Assembly: GCF_002563855.1 (NCBI RefSeq) | Contig: NZ_PDJQ01000001.1 | Location: 2,232,001 to 2,296,000 of the forward strand | Source of the DNA: Tepidiforma thermophila | GTDB lineage: Bacteria; Chloroflexota; Dehalococcoidia; Tepidiformales; Tepidiformaceae | DNA: 64,000 nt | Direction: 5' to 3' | Part shown: positions 19,094 through 26,688 of the stretch, in pieces | Numbering within the stretch: position 1 is the first letter of the stretch | How the letters are laid out: every line of letters starts with the position of its first letter | Notes under the pieces: generated by a model | Databases searched by the model: none | What the model saw: only the letters and a program-made list of their open reading frames with translations | Told to the model about the DNA's origin: nothing | Program-made: the position numbers and the translations under genes

Positions 19094-19437
19094 CCAGGAA
19101 AGACGGGAAAACGAAGGGGCAGGAGCCCGGGAAGAAGGAGAAGGGGCAGAAGGCGAAGCACGAGCAGGGCGCCGAGGCGCCGCGCGAGTTCCTTGCGCGG
19201 GTGTACGTCTCGCTCAAGCCGACCGTGAATGACCCGGAAGGCCTGGCGATCGCGAACGCGCTGGGCTCGCTCGGCTTCGGGACAGTGCAGGGGGTACGTT
19301 CCGGGAAGTACTTCCAGGTGCGGCTGGCCGCGGAGGACGCAAAGGCCGCGGCAGAGCAAGTCGACCAGATGTGCAGCAGGCTCCTGGCGAACCCGGTCAT
19401 TGAGACGTACGAGTTCGAGCTGGAGAAGGCCCGGTAG
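19090..19437 (+). CDS. purS: phosphoribosylformylglycinamidine synthase subunit PurS
   Basis: Small dimeric subunit that channels ammonia between PurQ and PurL. The domain runs from residue 33 on (REFLARVYVSLKPTVNDPEGLAI to NPVIETYEFELEKAR). It is preceded by an unusual Lys/Gly/Glu-rich, probably disordered N-terminus of about 32 residues. The GTG start overlaps the purC stop (GTGA). purQ and purL, which usually follow, are absent from the window. Confidence 0.92.
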   Translation: MTRKDGKTKGQEPGKKEKGQKAKHEQGAEAPREFLARVYVSLKPTVNDPEGLAIANALGSLGFGTVQGVRSGKYFQVRLAAEDAKAAAEQVDQMCSRLLANPVIETYEFELEKAR

Positions 19438-19441
19438 GGGG

Positions 19442-20224
19442 ATGGGACCGCAGCGGATCGTCTGCCTGACGGCGGAGACCACCGAGATTGCGTTCGCGGC
19501 AGGCGCGGGCGACCGGGTCGTTGGGGTGAGCGGATACGCGGTGCGCCCGCCGGAGGCGCGGAAGAAGCCGAAGGTCGCGGCATTCCAGACAGCGCACGTC
19601 GAGCGGATCCTTGCGGTTGAGCCAGACCTTGTCCTCGGGTTCAGCGACCTGCAGGCGGACATTGCGCGGGAGCTGATCCGGGCCGGCGTTCCGGTGCTCA
19701 TCACCAACCAGCGGACGCTGCGCGAGACGGCAGAGGCGATTGCGCTGGTCGGGGCGGCCTGCGGCGAGCCGGAGGCGGGGCGGAAACTGGCGGAAGAGTT
19801 CGAGGCGGAGCTGGAGGCCATCCGACAACGGCCGGGCCGGCCGGCGCACCGGATGCGGGTGTACTTCGAGGAGTGGGACGACCCGCTGATCTCGGGGATC
19901 GCGTGGGTGAGCGAACTGATTGAGCTGTGCGGGGGCGAGGATATCTTCCCGGAGCTGCGCGGCTGCCGGTCGGCGCGGGACCGGGTGGTTGAGCCGGAGG
20001 AGGTGGTTCGCCGAGACCCGGAGGTGATCGTGGCGAGCTGGTGCGGCAAGAAGGCCCGGCTGGAGCGGATTGCGGCGCGGCCAGGCTGGGAAGGCGTCAG
20101 CGCCGTGCGGGCGGGACGGCTCTTTGAGATCAAGTCGCCAGATATCCTGGCGCCGGGGCCGAGCCTGCTGCACGGCGCGCGGCAGCTCGCGGCGATTCTC
20201 GACAGCGTTACTGGCGCGGGGTAA
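19442..20224 (+). CDS. BtuF/TroA-like cobalamin-binding protein without signal peptide
   Basis: The periplasmic-binding fold of the BtuF class is visible in 260 residues: RIVCLTAETTEIAFAAGAGDRVVGVSGY at the start, VERILAVEPDLVLGFSDLQ, ETAEAIALVGAACG, and RPGWEGVSAVRAGRLFEI near the end. The usual role is delivering cobalamin or another ligand to an ABC importer. This protein starts directly with the first strand, has no signal peptide or lipobox, and has no permease or ATPase neighbour, so it may act in the cytoplasm. A ggggg element lies before the ATG, four bases after purS. Its end overlaps the convergent ATPase gene by 17 bases. Confidence 0.82.
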   Translation: MGPQRIVCLTAETTEIAFAAGAGDRVVGVSGYAVRPPEARKKPKVAAFQTAHVERILAVEPDLVLGFSDLQADIARELIRAGVPVLITNQRTLRETAEAIALVGAACGEPEAGRKLAEEFEAELEAIRQRPGRPAHRMRVYFEEWDDPLISGIAWVSELIELCGGEDIFPELRGCRSARDRVVEPEEVVRRDPEVIVASWCGKKARLERIAARPGWEGVSAVRAGRLFEIKSPDILAPGPSLLHGARQLAAILDSVTGAG

Positions 20225-21596
20225 CCGGTCCGGGGTCGACGGCGAAGTAGACTTCGCAGGCGCGGCGGGCGGCGCCGGGCTCGAGCACCGGCGGGCGCTT
20301 GACGAAGCGGGACTCTTCGATGATGAGCTGGAGGATATCCCGCGGGTGGCAGCTGCGGAGGTTGCCGTTGGAGGCGCGGCGCACCAGCTCGACGGCGATA
20401 TCGATCGCCTGGGGCGTGGCTTCGACGCCCATGGCGTCGGCAAAGCGGCGGAAGATTTCGGCCATCTGCTCGGTCGTGGGCTCGGGAATGCGGATTTTGT
20501 ACGGGATGCGACGCAGGTGGGCCTCTTCGAGCATGGCTTTCGGCTCGAGGTTGGTGCTGAAGCAGATGGTCGAGCGGAAGGGAAAGGTGATTCGCTCGCC
20601 GGTGACGAGGGCCATGGTGTCTTCGCCGCGTTCAAGTGCGGCGATCCAGCGGTTGAGGAGGGCCTGGGGGGAGACCTGCTGGCGGCCGAAGTCGTCGATT
20701 GCGAGCAGGCCGCCGTGGGCTTTGACGTGGGGCGGGGCCTGGTGGTAGCCGAGCGCCGGGTCGTAGGCGAGGTCGAGGTCCTCGGGGCGGAGTTCGCCGC
20801 CGACGAAGACGAAGGGGCGACGGATGCGGAGCCAGCGGCGGTCGAACTGGGAGGTGGCGTCGGCGGTGTCGTCGCCCTCAACGGGCTGGTGCACGAGGTC
20901 ATCGTAGAGGCGGATGATGTGGCCGCTGACGTAGACGGCCATGGGCATGAGGGTGACGCCCTGGATGGCCTCGCTGGTGAGTTCGAGGATGGTGGTCTTC
21001 CCGTTGCCGGGGGCGCCCCAGAGCATGGCCGGGCGGCCGCTGGTGAGGGCGAGGCAGACCTTGGCGACGACGTCGCGGCCGAGGACGAGCTGCTGGAGTG
21101 CGCGGGCGAGGCGGACCGGGTCGGGGGCACCGACCTCGGTGTCGCGTTCGAGGACGCGGAAGTAGTCCTGGATCGGAACGGGGACAGGACCGACGTACTT
21201 GCTGCGGCCGAACGCGTTTTCGGCTTCGCGCATGCCAAGCTCGGTGAGGCGGTACTGCCACTCGGTTTCGAGGCGGCCCGAGGCGGAGGTCGTCTCGACG
21301 AGGCGCTGGCGCCGGAGTTCGTCGAGGGCTTCGCGGGCGACACCGGGCGAGACGCGCATGGCGTTGGCGATGCCGATTGGCGTGGGGACGGTGATACGGT
21401 AGAGGGTCTTGAGGGTCAGGTCCTCGATGAACCGCTCGGGGAGGCCGAGCTCGTAGATGTGGTCGGGTGCTTCGGGGAGGGAAGGCAGGGCGCGCAGGTG
21501 GCCGGGTGCCGGACGGGGTGTTTGCTGGCGCGGGCCCTCGGCGTACTCCGGCTGCATGGCGAGGTTGCCGGAGGTCGGGGGGAATGGCTGCTCCAT
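20208..21596 (-). CDS. AAA+ ATPase with winged-helix-like N-terminal domain
   Basis: Specific role unknown. The 462 residues comprise a Pro-rich start (1-45) and a helix-turn-helix/winged-helix-like region at about 50-120 (IGIANAMRVSPGVAREALDELRRQRLVE). An AAA+ core follows with the Walker A WGAPGNGKTT near 199, Walker B GGLLAIDDFGR near 296, the sensor 1 region TICFSTNLEP and an arginine-rich HLRRIPYKIRI. C-terminal helices include SCHPRDILQLI. Layouts of this kind occur in Chloroflexota and deltaproteobacterial genomes, sometimes near pilus genes; none is nearby here. GGAAGG before the ATG is a good ribosome site. Confidence 0.82.
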   Translation of the reverse strand: MEQPFPPTSGNLAMQPEYAEGPRQQTPRPAPGHLRALPSLPEAPDHIYELGLPERFIEDLTLKTLYRITVPTPIGIANAMRVSPGVAREALDELRRQRLVETTSASGRLETEWQYRLTELGMREAENAFGRSKYVGPVPVPIQDYFRVLERDTEVGAPDPVRLARALQQLVLGRDVVAKVCLALTSGRPAMLWGAPGNGKTTILELTSEAIQGVTLMPMAVYVSGHIIRLYDDLVHQPVEGDDTADATSQFDRRWLRIRRPFVFVGGELRPEDLDLAYDPALGYHQAPPHVKAHGGLLAIDDFGRQQVSPQALLNRWIAALERGEDTMALVTGERITFPFRSTICFSTNLEPKAMLEEAHLRRIPYKIRIPEPTTEQMAEIFRRFADAMGVEATPQAIDIAVELVRRASNGNLRSCHPRDILQLIIEESRFVKRPPVLEPGAARRACEVYFAVDPGPVTPRQ

Positions 21597-21699
21597 ATCA
21601 CCTTCCTGCGTGGCACCGAGCGCCGTTCGGGGCGGGGTGCTCTACCTTGAAGGTCGGCAGCCGGGCGGCCTGCCCCAGATCAGGGGGGTGATGAAGCAG

Positions 21700-22332
21700 C
21701 TATTGCCGCGGTGACAGCGGGGTGAACGGGGGGTTTTCGGGCCCGGGCGGGTCGGCGAAGGCGAAGCGCCCCTCCATGTCCCAGAGCAGCCACCATTCGC
21801 GGCGCACCTCCATGCGGATGTAGCGGTCGTCGCCGCGCTGGACGGCGACGGTCGGGCTGAAGCCTGCGGCGATAAAGGCACGGCGGGCCGGGAGGTTCTC
21901 GGCAAGGGTATGGAGGTAGATTTCGCGGAAGGGGTGGCTGGCGAAGAGGTGACGGAGGAAGAGGACGACGGCCTCGCGCCCAAGGCCGTGGCCGCGGCGA
22001 CGGGCGTCGCCGATGGTGATGCCCAGCTCGGCGGAGTCGCCGGACTCGGCGTTGTAGTACATGACGGTGCCGATGTGCTCTCCGGCGATGGTGTCGATGG
22101 CGAGCTGGTCGCGCCCGTGGCCGGCGAGCCGCCACTCCTGTTCGAAGGTATCGAGGAAGCGGGCAAAGGAGGGGGAAACGGGCGGCTGGCCGTTCAGGCG
22201 GGCGGTTTCGGGGTCGCGGCGCCAGGCGTATTCGTCGATGGCGTCCTCGCGGCGGCGGCGGCGGAGGACGACGTTGCGGCCGCGGGCGACCACGAGGGCA
22301 TCGTAGCCGGCCGGCGGCGTCTCGAGCGTCAC
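21700..22332 (-). CDS. GNAT acetyltransferase (RimJ/RimL type)
   Basis: Acetyl-CoA-dependent N-acetyltransferase of unknown target. The 210 residues have VVLRRRRREDAIDEYAWRRDPETARLNG at the start, as in ribosomal-protein acetyltransferases. The acetyl-CoA loop DARRRGHGLGREAV follows near 111, then LHTLAENLPARRAFIAAGFSP. A nonstandard tail of about 40 residues follows the domain. GTG start overlapping the Nudix stop (GTGA), so it is coupled to that gene. Confidence 0.86.
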   Translation of the reverse strand: MTLETPPAGYDALVVARGRNVVLRRRRREDAIDEYAWRRDPETARLNGQPPVSPSFARFLDTFEQEWRLAGHGRDQLAIDTIAGEHIGTVMYYNAESGDSAELGITIGDARRRGHGLGREAVVLFLRHLFASHPFREIYLHTLAENLPARRAFIAAGFSPTVAVQRGDDRYIRMEVRREWWLLWDMEGRFAFADPPGPENPPFTPLSPRQ

Positions 22333-22775
22333 ACGTCGACTCCGAGGCGGCGGGCGGCCTCGCGGACGAGGTTGCGCTCGCCTTCGTAGGTGAGGAGCTC
22401 GAGGGCCTCGGGGATGGTCACCCAGCGGACCTCGTCGAACTCGTGGTCGTGGTTAGCGACGTCGCCGCCGATGGGCTCCATCAGCCAGTGGTGGACGCGC
22501 TTGTGGTAGCGGGTTCCGTTGGCGGTGAACCAGTATTCGATGCTGCCGATCGGTTCGCCGAGGCGGACATCGAGGCCGGTCTCTTCGCGGACTTCGCGGA
22601 GGGCGGTGGCCTCGAGGGGTTCGCCGTCGTCGGGGGTTCCCTTGGGGAGGACCCAGAGCTTCTCGCCCCGGCGCCCGCAGATGGCGATTTCGATCTCGCC
22701 GCGCTCGTTCATGCGCCAGGGGATGCCGCCAGCGGAGACGACGTCTTCGATGGGGAGGCGGGAGCGGGATGTCAC
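22329..22775 (-). CDS. Nudix hydrolase
   Basis: Hydrolyses nucleoside-diphosphate-linked compounds; the actual substrate is unknown. The Nudix box is perfect: G at the start of GTPDDGEPLEA, then REVREETGL near 60-68 (G-x5-E-x7-REUxEExGU). The opening SAGGIPWRMNERGEIEIAICGRR and WVLPKGTPDDGE look like the diadenosine-polyphosphate hydrolase (MutT/Ap4A) branch. 148 residues. GTG start; overlaps by GTGA with the HEAT-repeat gene upstream and with the GNAT gene downstream. Confidence 0.9.
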   Translation of the reverse strand: MTSRSRLPIEDVVSAGGIPWRMNERGEIEIAICGRRGEKLWVLPKGTPDDGEPLEATALREVREETGLDVRLGEPIGSIEYWFTANGTRYHKRVHHWLMEPIGGDVANHDHEFDEVRWVTIPEALELLTYEGERNLVREAARRLGVDV

Positions 22776-23692
22776 AGCGGTTCTCCGAATCGGCGGAACT
22801 GGATGCCGCGGGCGGCTTCGAGGGCGGCTTCGACTGCGTCTTCGAGGCCGGGCGGCGCCTCCTCGCGGTAGGCCTCGAGGAGTTCGACGGCTGCCTCGCC
22901 GCCGATGTCGCCGAGGGCTTCGAGGACGGCGAAGAGGACCTCGGCGTCATCATCGTTGAGGGCTTCGCCGAGGGCCGGGACGAGCTCTTCGGAGCCGAGG
23001 CTGCCGGCGGCGAGGGCGGCTTCGAAGCGCATCTCGGGGTCGGCGGCGGTGAGCTGCTCGGCGATGTACTCGGCCCACCGCTCGCGGGCGGAGTAGCCCA
23101 TGGCCCGGATGGCGGCGAGTCGGAGGGCGGGGATGCCGCTTTCGTAGGCGGATTCGATAAGCGCCGGGACCCTGGGGTCGCCGCTGGGGCCGAGGGCTTC
23201 GACGGCGGCAGCGCGGAGGTCTTCGATGCCGGCTTCGGCGGCGGCCAGCAGCGCCTCCACCATCCGGCGGGCGACGGCGGCATCGAGGCGGCCGTATTCG
23301 GCGGACTCGAGGTAGCGGAGGAGGCTGCGGGCGGCGGCAGCGCGGACCTCGGGGTCGGGCTCCGATTCGACGAGGCCGACCAGGAGGTCGCCAACGGCGG
23401 GGTCGAGCGACTCCCAGAGGGCCTGGATGGCGCGGAGGCGGACCGACGGCTCGGCATCGGCGAGGCCGATGCGGCCGAGGACGGTGAAATCGAGGGAGAT
23501 ATCTTCGTCGGCGAGTTCGTAGGCCTCGTCGAGGAGGAATTCGCGCTCGGGGAGGGGGATGTGCGGCCACCGCTCGCGCAGGTAGGAGGCGTCGCCGCGG
23601 TCGAGGTCGGAGAACGCGGCGAACTCGGCCGGGCGCGGCCGGGTGCCGGATTCGAGGGCATCGAGGATGCGCTGGAGCGCGGGGGAAGGCAT
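22772..23692 (-). CDS. HEAT-repeat protein
   Basis: Probably a protein-interaction scaffold; no enzymatic motif seen. The 306 residues form a run of helical repeats of about 30-38 residues with the pattern DPEVRAAAARSLLRYLE, IEDLRAAAVEALGPSGDPRVPALIE, IPALRLAAIRAMGYS and DDDAEVLFAVLEALGDIGGEAAVELL. Composition is very acidic and Ala/Leu/Glu-rich. The ATG at 23692 is preceded by TACGAT seven bases upstream and no Shine-Dalgarno, so it may be a leaderless first gene of the HEAT-Nudix-GNAT unit. The frame upstream crosses gpsA and was discarded. Confidence 0.85.
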   Translation of the reverse strand: MPSPALQRILDALESGTRPRPAEFAAFSDLDRGDASYLRERWPHIPLPEREFLLDEAYELADEDISLDFTVLGRIGLADAEPSVRLRAIQALWESLDPAVGDLLVGLVESEPDPEVRAAAARSLLRYLESAEYGRLDAAVARRMVEALLAAAEAGIEDLRAAAVEALGPSGDPRVPALIESAYESGIPALRLAAIRAMGYSARERWAEYIAEQLTAADPEMRFEAALAAGSLGSEELVPALGEALNDDDAEVLFAVLEALGDIGGEAAVELLEAYREEAPPGLEDAVEAALEAARGIQFRRFGEPL

Positions 23693-23699
23693 CACCCTG

Positions 23700-23705
23700 A
23701 TCGTA
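23700..23705 (-). promoter_or_regulatory. putative -10 element of the HEAT-repeat gene
   Basis: TACGAT ends seven bases before the ATG at 23692, with no Shine-Dalgarno. The site lies in the 25-base gap after gpsA. Confidence 0.4.
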
Positions 23706-23717
23706 CCACCGGCGCGC

Positions 23718-24725
23718 TCAGCGGCGGGGCAGCTCCTCGCGGGCGAGCGGCCGGCCGAGGAGCCGGAGCATCGCCTCGGGGACGGTGCGCTCCCCGCCGA
23801 TGACGGCAGCGACTTCGGCGGTGATGGGGAGTTCGACCCCCGCGGCGGCGGCGAGGCGGAGGGATACTGGGGCGGTGTGGGCACCTTCAACAGTTTCGCC
23901 AATCTCGTCGACGGCATCGGCCGGGGTGCGACCGGCGGCGAGCAGTTCACCGAACCGACGGTTGCGGGAGAGGGGGGAGAAGCAGGTTGCGGCGAGGTCG
24001 CCGACGCCGGCGAGGCCGTTGAAGGTCGCAACTTCGGCACCGAGCGCGAGGCCGAGGCGGGTCATCTCGGCGAGGCCGCGGGTCATGATGGCGGCGACGG
24101 CGTTGGCGCCGAAGCCGAGACCCCAGGCGGCGCCGGCCGCAATGGCAATCACATTCTTGAGCGCGCCGGCGAGCTCGACGCCGAGCACGTCGGTCGAGGC
24201 GTAGACCCGGAAGGCGCCGGCGGAGAGCGCCGTTTGCCACGCGCGGCCGAGTTCGAGGTCGGGCGTTGCGATGACGGCAGCTGCGGGGAGGCCACGGATG
24301 ATTTCGTGGGCAAGGTTTGGCCCCGAGAGGGCGCCGGTCCGGTCGGGGTCGTAGCCGAGCGCGTGGAGGACCTCGGTCATGCGGCTGGAGGTTTCGAGGT
24401 CGAGGCCCTTGGCGGCGGAAACGACCGGCAGGCTGCGGGGGAGGCCAGCGGCCTGGACGGCCGCGCGGAAGGCGTGGGAGGGCACGGCAACGAGCGCGCC
24501 GCTGAGCCCGGCGGCGTGATTGGCGGTGAGCGGCATGGGGTGGATGTGGACGCGAGGCCCAAGCACGGGGCCGGTGCCGAGGCGCTCGAGGCCGCCGGCG
24601 GCGCGGACGGCATGGGCTTCGAGTTCGGAGCGGACGAGGAGGATGACGTCGTTGCCGGCGCGCTCGAGGAGGGCGGCGAGGGTGACGCCCCAAGAGGTGG
24701 CGCCGACGACGGCGTAGGCGGGCAT
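23718..24725 (-). CDS. gpsA: glycerol-3-phosphate dehydrogenase [NAD(P)+]
   Basis: Reduces dihydroxyacetone phosphate to sn-glycerol 3-phosphate for phospholipids. The start at 24725 gives 335 residues opening with the Rossmann strand AYAVVGATSWGVTLAALL (GATSWG in place of the more common GAGxWG). SAAKGLD near 104, SGPNLAHEI near 135, the catalytic Lys in AGALKNVIAIAAG near 185, and GLAGVGDLAATC follow. It overlaps the plsY stop (TGATG); plsY makes the next step, so substrate supply and acylation are coupled. Confidence 0.96.
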   Translation of the reverse strand: MPAYAVVGATSWGVTLAALLERAGNDVILLVRSELEAHAVRAAGGLERLGTGPVLGPRVHIHPMPLTANHAAGLSGALVAVPSHAFRAAVQAAGLPRSLPVVSAAKGLDLETSSRMTEVLHALGYDPDRTGALSGPNLAHEIIRGLPAAAVIATPDLELGRAWQTALSAGAFRVYASTDVLGVELAGALKNVIAIAAGAAWGLGFGANAVAAIMTRGLAEMTRLGLALGAEVATFNGLAGVGDLAATCFSPLSRNRRFGELLAAGRTPADAVDEIGETVEGAHTAPVSLRLAAAAGVELPITAEVAAVIGGERTVPEAMLRLLGRPLAREELPRR

Positions 24726-25348
24726 CAGCCGGTTGCGGGGCGGTCGCCGCCCTGGCCGATGCGGGGCTCGGTGCCGTTCAGGAGGCGCCGGATGTTGGGG
24801 ATGTGCTTGTATTCGACGAGCGCGGTGGCGAAGAGGGCGTACCAGGCGAAGGCAGGGTCGGTCTTCCCGGCGATGGCGAGGCCGCAGATGATGGCCGCGC
24901 AGATCGGGACGCCGACGACGGACATGAACGAGACGTAACGGGTTGCCCCCACGAGGACGGCGCCGATGAGCGGGAAGAGGAGTGAGATGCCGGGGGCGAG
25001 GCCGAGGATGCCTCCGTAGGTGCTGGCGACGCCGCGGCCGCCGCGAAAGCCGGCGAAGACCGGCCACACGTGGCCGACGATGGCGGCGCCAGCGCCGACA
25101 GCCGCCACCTCGTTGCTGTCGAACACGTAGCGGCCGACGAGCGCCGGGACGGCACCCTTGGCGATATCCAGGACCATGACGATGACCGCAGGGACCTTTC
25201 CGGCGGTGCGGAGAACGTTGGTGGTGCCGGTTTTCCCGCTGCCGGACTCGCGGATATCGCGGCCGGTCGCGAGGTAGCCGACGATGAGGCCCCAGGGGAG
25301 GGAGCCAAGGATGTAGCCGAGCAGCGCGTTGAGGACGTAGTCGATCAC
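24725..25348 (-). CDS. plsY: glycerol-3-phosphate acyltransferase PlsY
   Basis: Membrane enzyme that acylates glycerol 3-phosphate from acyl phosphate. 207 residues with the family motifs LGSLPWGLIVGYLATGRDIRESGSGKTGTTNVLR at the N-terminus (conserved Ser/Arg loop), GHVWPVFAGFRGGRGVAS near 92, and EYKHIPNIRRLLNGTE at the end. About five membrane helices. GTG start overlapping the der stop; followed by gpsA. Confidence 0.96.
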   Translation of the reverse strand: MIDYVLNALLGYILGSLPWGLIVGYLATGRDIRESGSGKTGTTNVLRTAGKVPAVIVMVLDIAKGAVPALVGRYVFDSNEVAAVGAGAAIVGHVWPVFAGFRGGRGVASTYGGILGLAPGISLLFPLIGAVLVGATRYVSFMSVVGVPICAAIICGLAIAGKTDPAFAWYALFATALVEYKHIPNIRRLLNGTEPRIGQGGDRPATG

Positions 25349-26688
25349 GACCGGGAATCATCGCCCGAACGGGCTCTGAAGACCAGCTTGATGGCGGTGC
25401 CTTCGAAATCTGCGGCCTCGCGGATGGCGCGTTCGAGGTAGCGGCGGTAGCTGAAGTGGACGAGTTCGGGGTCGTTGACGAAGAGGACGAAGGTTGGCGG
25501 GTCGATGCCGGCCTGGGTGGCATAGAAGAGCTTGAACCGCTTGTTGTGGACGAGCGGGGGAACGTGTTCGCGGATGGCGCGTGCGAGGACTGCATTGAGC
25601 TCCGGGGTGGGGATGCGGCGGCGGCGGGCTTCGCGGGCTGTCTGGACGAGCTGGAGGAGCTCTGAGAGGCCCCGGCGTTCGAGCGCGGAGATGAAGGTGT
25701 AGAGCGCCCAGGGGACGAACCGGATGCGGCTTCGCATTTGGCGCTCGGCCCACGCCTTTCGCTCGGCGGGGTCGTCCCAGAGGTCAATCTTGTTGACGGC
25801 GATGACGAGCCCCTTGGCGTTCTCGACGGCGATGCCGGCGATGTGGGTATCCTGGGCGGTGACGCCCTCGGTGCCGTCGACCACGAGGACGGCGACGTCG
25901 CACCGTTCGACGGCGCGGGTGGTACGGAGGACCGAATGGCGCTCGACACCGGTGCCGAGTTTGCCCGGGCGGCGGACACCGGCGGTATCGATGAGGACGA
26001 AGGACCCCTCCGGGGTGTCGATTTCGGTGTCGATGGCGTCGCGGGTCGTTCCAGCGACGTCGGAAACGATGACCCGCTCCTGGCCGAGGATGGCGTTGAC
26101 GAGCATCGACTTGCCGACGTTCGGGCGGCCGATGATGGCGACACGGGTGCGGTCGGACTCAGGGATGAGGGGGATATCGGGGAGGAGAGCGACCACCATG
26201 TCGAGCATGGTGCGGACGTTGACGTCGTGGAGGGCGCTGACAGGGAGCGGCTCGCCGAAGCCGAGGGCCGACGCCTCGGCGATGCCGGTGAGTTCGCGGG
26301 CCTCGTTGTCGGCCTTGTTGGCGACCAGGATCGTCGGTTTCTGTGCACGCCGAACGACCTCGGCCATGTCGTAGTCGCTCGCGGTGAGGCCGTCGCGCGC
26401 ATCGACGACGAAGATGACGACGGCGGCCGTGTTGATGGCCTGCTGGACCTGGCCCATGATGAGCGGGGCATAGACGTTCTGCTCGTTCGTCTCGTAGCCG
26501 CCGGTGTCGATGAGGCGGAACCGGCGGTCGAGCCACTCGACATCGGCTTCGAGGCGGTCGCGGGTGGTGCCGGGCTCATCTTCGACGATGGCGCGGCGCT
26601 CACCAAGGACACGGTTGAAGAGCGACGACTTGCCGACATTGGGGCGGCCGACGATGACGACGCGCGGGAGGACATCGGTGGCGGTCAC
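25345..26688 (-). CDS. der: ribosome-associated GTPase Der (EngA)
   Basis: Double GTPase needed for 50S ribosome assembly. 447 residues with two G domains: the first P-loop GRPNVGKSSLFNR at about 14 with DTGGYE and NKAD, the second GRPNVGKSMLVNA near 187 with DTAGVRRPGK and NKIDLW. A KH-like C-terminal domain follows (RFKLFYATQAGIDPPTFVLFVNDPELVHFSYRRYLE region). GTG start overlapping the ybbR stop (GTGA). Confidence 0.97.
   Translation of the reverse strand: MTATDVLPRVVIVGRPNVGKSSLFNRVLGERRAIVEDEPGTTRDRLEADVEWLDRRFRLIDTGGYETNEQNVYAPLIMGQVQQAINTAAVVIFVVDARDGLTASDYDMAEVVRRAQKPTILVANKADNEARELTGIAEASALGFGEPLPVSALHDVNVRTMLDMVVALLPDIPLIPESDRTRVAIIGRPNVGKSMLVNAILGQERVIVSDVAGTTRDAIDTEIDTPEGSFVLIDTAGVRRPGKLGTGVERHSVLRTTRAVERCDVAVLVVDGTEGVTAQDTHIAGIAVENAKGLVIAVNKIDLWDDPAERKAWAERQMRSRIRFVPWALYTFISALERRGLSELLQLVQTAREARRRRIPTPELNAVLARAIREHVPPLVHNKRFKLFYATQAGIDPPTFVLFVNDPELVHFSYRRYLERAIREAADFEGTAIKLVFRARSGDDSRS

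Noticed and set aside
19397-21343. 648-codon minus frame beside the AAA+ gene
   Set aside because: Ser/Pro/Arg-rich frame in the same strand but another phase; the AAA+ frame has all motifs and a ribosome site.
23718-26675. 985-codon open frame joining gpsA to upstream sequence
   Set aside because: Only the gpsA part is coding; the rest is a shadow of der and plsY and would not be a real fusion.
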